A stretch of DNA of 64,000 nt. Origin: Cerrena zonata. Lineage: Eukaryota > Basidiomycota > Agaricomycetes > Polyporales > Cerrenaceae. Made by a program: the position numbers and the translations under genes. The notes below the pieces were generated by a model, which was not told the origin of the DNA, ran no database searches, and saw nothing but the letters and a program-made list of their open reading frames with translations. Below, piece after piece: positions 58,769 through 64,000 of this stretch (its first letter is position 1; every line of letters starts with the position of its first letter). The DNA lies in NCBI GenBank assembly GCA_038087015.1, contig JASBNA010000012.1, positions 620,001 through 684,000 on the forward strand, given 5' to 3'.

Positions 58769-60345
58769 GAGTTATTATTAGTATTGTAGAAAAGTTGTGT
58801 ATCATGCGGCGTGTCACGTTAGGTCGATACGAGTGTAACGTTTTTGTCTTGTTTTCTTCTTCCTCTTCTTTATTTGCCATGTTTTGAAAACGACCTGTGT
58901 ACGTCTAGAAATTGTGTATCGTGTTCTTGCTCTGTCCCCCTTGTACTATAGAAGTGCCTCTGTATTGTTTCTGGGTATATATACTGTTTATTATAATTTA
59001 TGGTGAAGAAAAACAAGTAGGTTCCCAAATCAAACGAGTTACCCTTTGTCCGAAACAAGACGAATAGGAAAGGTGTTCGGGATATCCCGTAGAAGTTGGT
59101 CGGCTTCTAGTTTTGTAATTCGTATGTCTATTCCAGCTTCCAAACAACGAACTTGTATGCTAAAGGCCTATTTGGTCCTCTGTTTCTAGTACCAGATACC
59201 TCAGCTCAACATGTGCTCACTTCAGTCAATTTATCGACTCGTATGGCAGGAGCTTACAGGAGCGTATGCACGAAGTCTCCAAGCTGAGCCACAGTAAGGT
59301 ATCAGGTACGTACGTATAGGTAGATACCTGCTACGCGAAAGATGCCAAGAATCCTAATTTACAGATAAGATCTCGAATGCCTTAGTCACCATCCTTAGTT
59401 GAGTGGATACCTCGTTACACAGGTTTCCATAGAATCCAAGAAGGCTTGAAGAAGCCCAATGTCGTTTTTGTAACTAACCGCAATGACTATGACATGCCCG
59501 GCGGGGATGCTTTTCTTATACAACCACTGACAAAGGTACTTACAAAGAATGATATCGCAATATTGGGTATTACTGATGATTGTTGTTATAGACTCCATTT
59601 TTCTCGATGACCAGGGGGAGTTGCAACCGCGATCACATGCAATCCTCATTGTGCCTGCTCTACATAGTAGCGTTCACTATTGCTGAGCTTCAGTGAGCAC
59701 ACACTGTGGGCAGCTTATTTTGCACCTTTCCTCGATGCTCCGAGTCCACAACAACCGAAATGCCGTAGAATCCCGTGCGATGCCCGGTAACTCAATGCGG
59801 TCGTCCTTCGAAGACTCTTCCGAGTCTTCAATGAAGATCAAACCGGTATAACCATTGTTCCAACAGTCGTCAAATGACGCTAGATCGCAGCAAGATGAAA
59901 GATTACTTCAAGCAGACAGAAGCGATAGTTACATCTATAAAGAAGTCGGCATTTCGGTTGTAAGGGACAAATTCGATGATCGCATTGCAAGTTTTCAGAC
60001 CAAGGCCATTGTAGGCCGGCGGCATGGTTGACTGCTCTATGTTGACTCACGAGGAATGGTTTACTGAGATCCGGCTCTCCACGATGTGCCACGAGCACTG
60101 CGTGAATGATGATTCAGGGTAGTGCAATGTGCTCTACATAGATTCTGAGCCTGGTCTTGGGACATCTGGTCGTGCACATCTTCAGGCTTTTCGACAGATC
60201 CAAACTCGCTTGGTAATACGGTGTGTACACACAAGCACAATGGTGTAAGGACATATAAGCCGGCGGCCTGCCAATACGCAATGGTAGCATTGGTATTTCT
60301 GTCTTCTTTCCGCTTAATTTCTGATTTTGTCAAGCAGCTTTCGCA
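58769..60345. other. Intergenic, 1.6 kb
   Basis: 3' UTR of the previous gene on the left and promoter of the first binding-protein gene on the right. Short frames in both strands lack recognisable content. Confidence 0.4.
60254..60259 (+). promoter_or_regulatory. TATA-like box of binding-protein gene 1
   Basis: TATAAG about 90 bases upstream of the ATG at 60346. The second gene has TATAAAG at a similar distance. Confidence 0.45.
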
Positions 60346-61759
60346 ATGCGTTTCCAGACTCCCCTTACAGCTTGCCTCTTCTCTATTTCATTCGTCTCCG
60401 CTGCCTCTCTGAACAGCCGCCAGACCGTTGAGGTTGAGACGAAGTCGCTCGACGAACTCCACCAGCTTGCCCTAGCCGAAGGTGGTGACCTCATCGTGAA
60501 AGCTGGAGGCGATGAGAGGAACCGACGGGATGGGCTGATCAAAGCCTTCAAGGATAGGTTCCCCGGAATCAACCTTAATCTCACCGTCGATCTATCTAAA
60601 GTAAGTTTGACCGTTATATCGCACTGTGTACTGCTTTGATGGCTGATTTGGAATTCCTCGTTACTGTATTTAGTATCATGATAGTGTCATTGACCGCAAC
60701 TTGAACACGACTGGAAAGGCTGGTGCCGATATTGCTCAGCTCCAAACTCTTCACGACTTTGTGAGGTGGAAACAGGAGGGTCAAGTAAGTGTTTGTGTTT
60801 ACGCTCGGTTTTGTAGGTTTCTTATCTTTTTTGTTGAAACTCGAAGCTCCTCGCATACAAGCCTGCGGGATGGGAGCAGATTCCTGACAATATCAAGGAT
60901 GTCGACGGTGCTTATGTGTACGTTTTTATATATAACGTATTTCCGCGAACACACCAGCTGAGTTTCATCCAATAGTGGTACCAACTATATAGCTTTCTCT
61001 AATATTTTCGCTACCGCGAAAACGTCAAAGGAGGAAGCCCCTACAGAATTCCTTGACTATTTGGATCCCAAGTGGAAGGGAAAAATTGTCTCCACATACC
61101 CCAACGATGACGATGCCGTTCTTTTCCAGTGAGTTCCCACGAAGCATGGGAAGGAAAATATAAGTAATTCGTCGTACTCCAGGTTCTACAAGATTGTACA
61201 AGCTCATGGGTGGGAAGCTATACAAAACTTCATTGCCCAGGACGTGCAATGGGTCCGCGGTACCGCCACCCCGGCCACTCTCATCGGTCTGAACAACACT
61301 CGTGCTGTCACCTTCTCCGCCTCTGCGGGCTCCTGGGACGGAAGCACAGGGTTCTTTAAGCAACTTCCTAAAGACGATTTCAGTCTCGTCGCCCTCTGGG
61401 CACAGAGGACAGCAATTTTGAAGACCGCTGAGCATCCCGCTGCTGCCAAACTATTCCTTAACTGGCTTCTATCGAAGGAGCAGCAGACTTCCAGTGGAGG
61501 ATGGAGTGTCCGCGACGATGTCCCTCCTCAGGCTGGTGTCAAGCGTACGTCGCTTCTTCCCGGTATCAATAAGAGTAGACAATTATTGACCTGTTATTCG
61601 ACTACCATAGCTTTGACCGAGTTTGCTACTGGTCAAATGGATCCCACCGCCTTCGAGAAGTTCATGCTCGATCGTCCCCTTGTCGAGCGATTCAAGCTTC
61701 AATTTGAGCAACTTCTCGGGACTGCCCAAGGTGTCAGCCCTCTCGACGATGGTTTGTAA
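60346..61759 (+). CDS. Secreted type II periplasmic-binding-like protein 1
   Basis: Six exons (60346-60600, 60674-60784, 60847-60917, 60976-61128, 61183-61544, 61611-61759) give 366 residues. A signal peptide is evident (MRFQTPLTACLFSISFVSAA), so the protein is secreted. The mature part has the fold pattern of bacterial extracellular solute-binding proteins (Fe3+/polyamine-type, family 1): LAEGGDLIVKAGGDERNRRD, FPGINLNLTVDLSK, ADIAQLQTLHDFVRWKQEGQ, AYKPAGWEQIPDNIKDVDGA, YLDPKWKGKIVSTYPNDDDA, WVRGTATPATLIGLNNTRAV, HPAAAKLFLNWLLSKEQQ. Fungi lack the matching ABC importer, so the ligand and role are unknown; scavenging or sequestration outside the cell is inference. Spliced frame is intact. Followed 1.4 kb later by a close paralogue. 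Confidence 0.82.
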
Positions 61760-63170
61760 AACTCATCGATCGCCTCCCACTGCCAGTGCGAGTCCTTTAT
61801 AGTGTTCCCCTACACTCACACGCTCTCTTTGAAATTCATTTTACATATGCTGATACAGTATCGAATAATATTGGGTTTTGCTTTCCGAGGTGTGACTCCA
61901 GGACGTTAAAATCCCGCCTTCATCGTATATTACTTACATTCCGCCCATTCGTCATCGTTGGTACGCTATTGCAGTCGTGGCGGATATATCAACAACTCCT
62001 GCCGCGACGACATTCTTACACACTTGCCATATTGAGCTAGGGTTCTCCGAGAGTCTAAAGTCTCGGTAACTTCGTCGAAGAACTTATTACAAATTTCACC
62101 TGCAACTCGTTTGTTTCTCCTATCATAATGTTGTGGCAAAGTGGTCGAGTTGTTTGTAAGTCTCTAGTACATTTGGCAGTATCGGCGTTGCGTCCGATGG
62201 ACCCGAAGCCTTTTCGACACCTGGAGCCTGAGGCAAATACCTGATTTAGAAGGGCAACATACACGACAGATCGACTTACTAACGCTATTGCTCATCAACA
62301 TAGGGTGGTAGCAGTACGTTGTCATTGTCAATGTAACTTCTCAGCTCATCGCACCGCGACACTGTTTATCGTTGTCGATTATCTATACGAAAGGCTGACC
62401 AATCACTTTGGTACGTCGACGTCGACGGGAAGACGTCCGAAGATCAAGAGATGCAAATGTTGGGGTTTTTCTTTTCTATACAGATGCGGAAAGATCAACT
62501 ACGCAACCTGCAAACTAGCACAGCGATGTATACGAACAACATTTACCCCACATATTGGGCACCAACAAGAGCCGACAAGACGCTAAATACCAAGAATGCG
62601 GAATAGCGCATCGTCCGTCAAACCGGTGTCTTAAGGTCCATTCAGCTTTCTTGACGTCACCTAGCGGATGAAGAAATGACGTTGGATAACAATACAATTG
62701 CGCGTTTCAACGATCTCCAAGAATGCAGATGCTACGTCCAAAAGACTCACGGATTGATTCGGAAGCCTGTGTGCTATAGTTACAGTGATAGGGCCTTAGG
62801 AAGGGTCGAAGACCGTGTAAGCTGTAACTGCTTACTTAACGATGACTTAATTGAGATGACAAATGATTTATAAACCTTCAGGCCACAGTGCACACCGCCA
62901 GTAACCATTCAATGTGCTTCAATACCTTTCTCGCGTAGGAGATATTCATCGGCACATGTACCGCTAACAATGATCGAAATCGGACTCCTATAGTCGGTAA
63001 GCTGAGATGCTTCTCTTGATGCGATCAGAAGCATGTCGCACATGCTTGGCGGGAACGAGTAGAATAGACTCTTGGACGGGAGGGCTATAAAGCAGTTGTG
63101 CAAGTGAAGTCCAAAACGCATCCCATTCGGTTCCGAAGTCTCTCTGCTCCATTTTTTTCTTAATTTCGCC
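61760..63170. other. Intergenic, 1.4 kb
   Basis: Between the two tandem binding-protein genes. Short frames only; no sequence similarity to the flanking genes was noticed. Right end holds the promoter of gene 2. Confidence 0.4.
63086..63092 (+). promoter_or_regulatory. TATA box of binding-protein gene 2
   Basis: TATAAAG, 85 bases upstream of the ATG at 63171, in the context GGGCTATAAAGCAG. Confidence 0.5.
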
Positions 63171-64000
63171 ATGCGTTTCCAAACTCTCCTTACGTCTTGC
63201 CTCCTTTCCATTACCCTTGTGTCTGCTGCATCCCTCAGCGGCCGCCAGGTTGATATTGAGACTCAGTCTCTCGATGAGCTTTACCAGCTCGCCCTTGCTG
63301 AGGGTGGTGACCTCATTGTGAGAGCTGGAGGTGATGAGAAGAACCAACAAGATGGTTTGGTCCAAGCCTTCAAGACACAGTTCCCCGGAATCAATCTTAA
63401 TCTCACTGTCGACCTTTCTAAGGTACTGTTTCACCTTTCCGTGCTATCTTTCTAAGACTGAACTTTACCGTCGTCATATAGTACCATGATGGTATCATCG
63501 ACAGGAACTTGAACCTCACCGGAAAAGCTGGTGTTGATGTCACTCACCTTCAAACTCTCCATGACTTTGTGAGATGGAAACAGGAGTGTCGAGTAAGTAA
63601 CTTACCAATGTCCTTTGATTGTGTTCTGACCTTTTTGTCGGAAGCTTCTCGCATACAAGCCCGCGGGATGGGAGCAAATTGATGACAGCATCAAGGATGT
63701 TGACGGTGCTTATGTGTAAGTTTTCCTCGACCGATTTGCCTTGTACAATGTTCGATCCTTAACGATTGCCTCTCAATAGCGGTATCAACTACTTCATGTT
63801 TGCGAACAACTTTGCAACCGCGAAGACAACCAAGGAGGAAGCTCCCAAAGAATTCACTGATTATTTGGATCCCAAATGGAAAGGAAAGATCGTATCTACT
63901 TACCCCAACGATGACGATGCCGTTCTCTTCCAGTAAGCTTTTACGCTCTACGCATACAAAATATACCTTACTAAAATGCCCCTCTATCAGGTTCTTCAAG
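63171..64000 (+). CDS. Secreted type II periplasmic-binding-like protein 2 (3' partial)
   Basis: Tandem paralogue of 60346-61759, cut by the window end inside exon 5. Exons 63171-63422, 63482-63592, 63645-63715, 63780-63932 and 63991-64000 match those of copy 1 one for one (111, 71 and 153 nt for exons 2-4 in both). Signal peptide MRFQTLLTSCLLSITLVSAA, then LAEGGDLIVRAGGDEKNQQD, FPGINLNLTVDLSK, LDPKWKGKIVSTYPNDDDAV. Differences: one codon shorter after the signal peptide, and exon 2 ends KQECR instead of KQEGQ. Equal exon sizes show the pair arose by duplication after the introns were in place. Confidence 0.82.

Overview
This window comes from a basidiomycete fungus, almost certainly a mushroom-forming agaricomycete. 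The genes carry many short GT-AG introns (mostly 50-80 nt) and tiny exons (14 nt and 23 nt examples), and several families are typical of that class: secreted 'glycopeptide' proteins, divergent F-box/LRR proteins, double-BTB proteins and solute-binding-like secreted proteins. No rRNA, tRNA, CRISPR or bacterial operon structure was seen.

Left part (1-19.5 kb): the 3' part of a glycopeptide-family gene; a DHA2-type MFS pump (minus); a DUF2015/UPF0357 gene; an F-box protein; a proline/serine-rich orphan; a double-BTB gene followed by a decayed copy of itself; a PQ-loop membrane protein (minus); and an aldehyde dehydrogenase. Two copies of a hairpin-rich non-coding repeat lie at 11.36-11.95 kb and 18.68-19.32 kb.

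Middle part (19.5-41 kb): mainly housekeeping genes. These are a long coiled-coil protein, a sterol O-acyltransferase divergently paired with a RED-like splicing factor, a broken trypsin-fold orphan, a second DHA2 pump closely related to the first, the PP2A B-subunit CDC55, cytochrome oxidase subunit COX9, an ER-type J-protein with a one-base frameshift near its C-terminus, and an HRT3-type F-box gene.

Right part (41-64 kb): the most unusual region. The 3' part of HRT3 plus its downstream intergenic DNA (39184-41264) is repeated at 54878-56968 in the same orientation. Between the two copies lies 13.6 kb holding a diverged tandem array (about 42.4-51.2 kb) of an unrecognised multi-exon minus-strand gene, with recurring TATA modules. 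The left copy keeps the HRT3 5' half and the right copy keeps the neighbouring gene at 57081, so the arrangement reads as an insertion that duplicated its target over 2.1 kb. The window ends with two tandem genes for secreted type II periplasmic-binding-like proteins, the second cut by the window edge.

Exon structures were derived by hand from splice signals and reading frame. Where totals are given, the summed exons are divisible by three.
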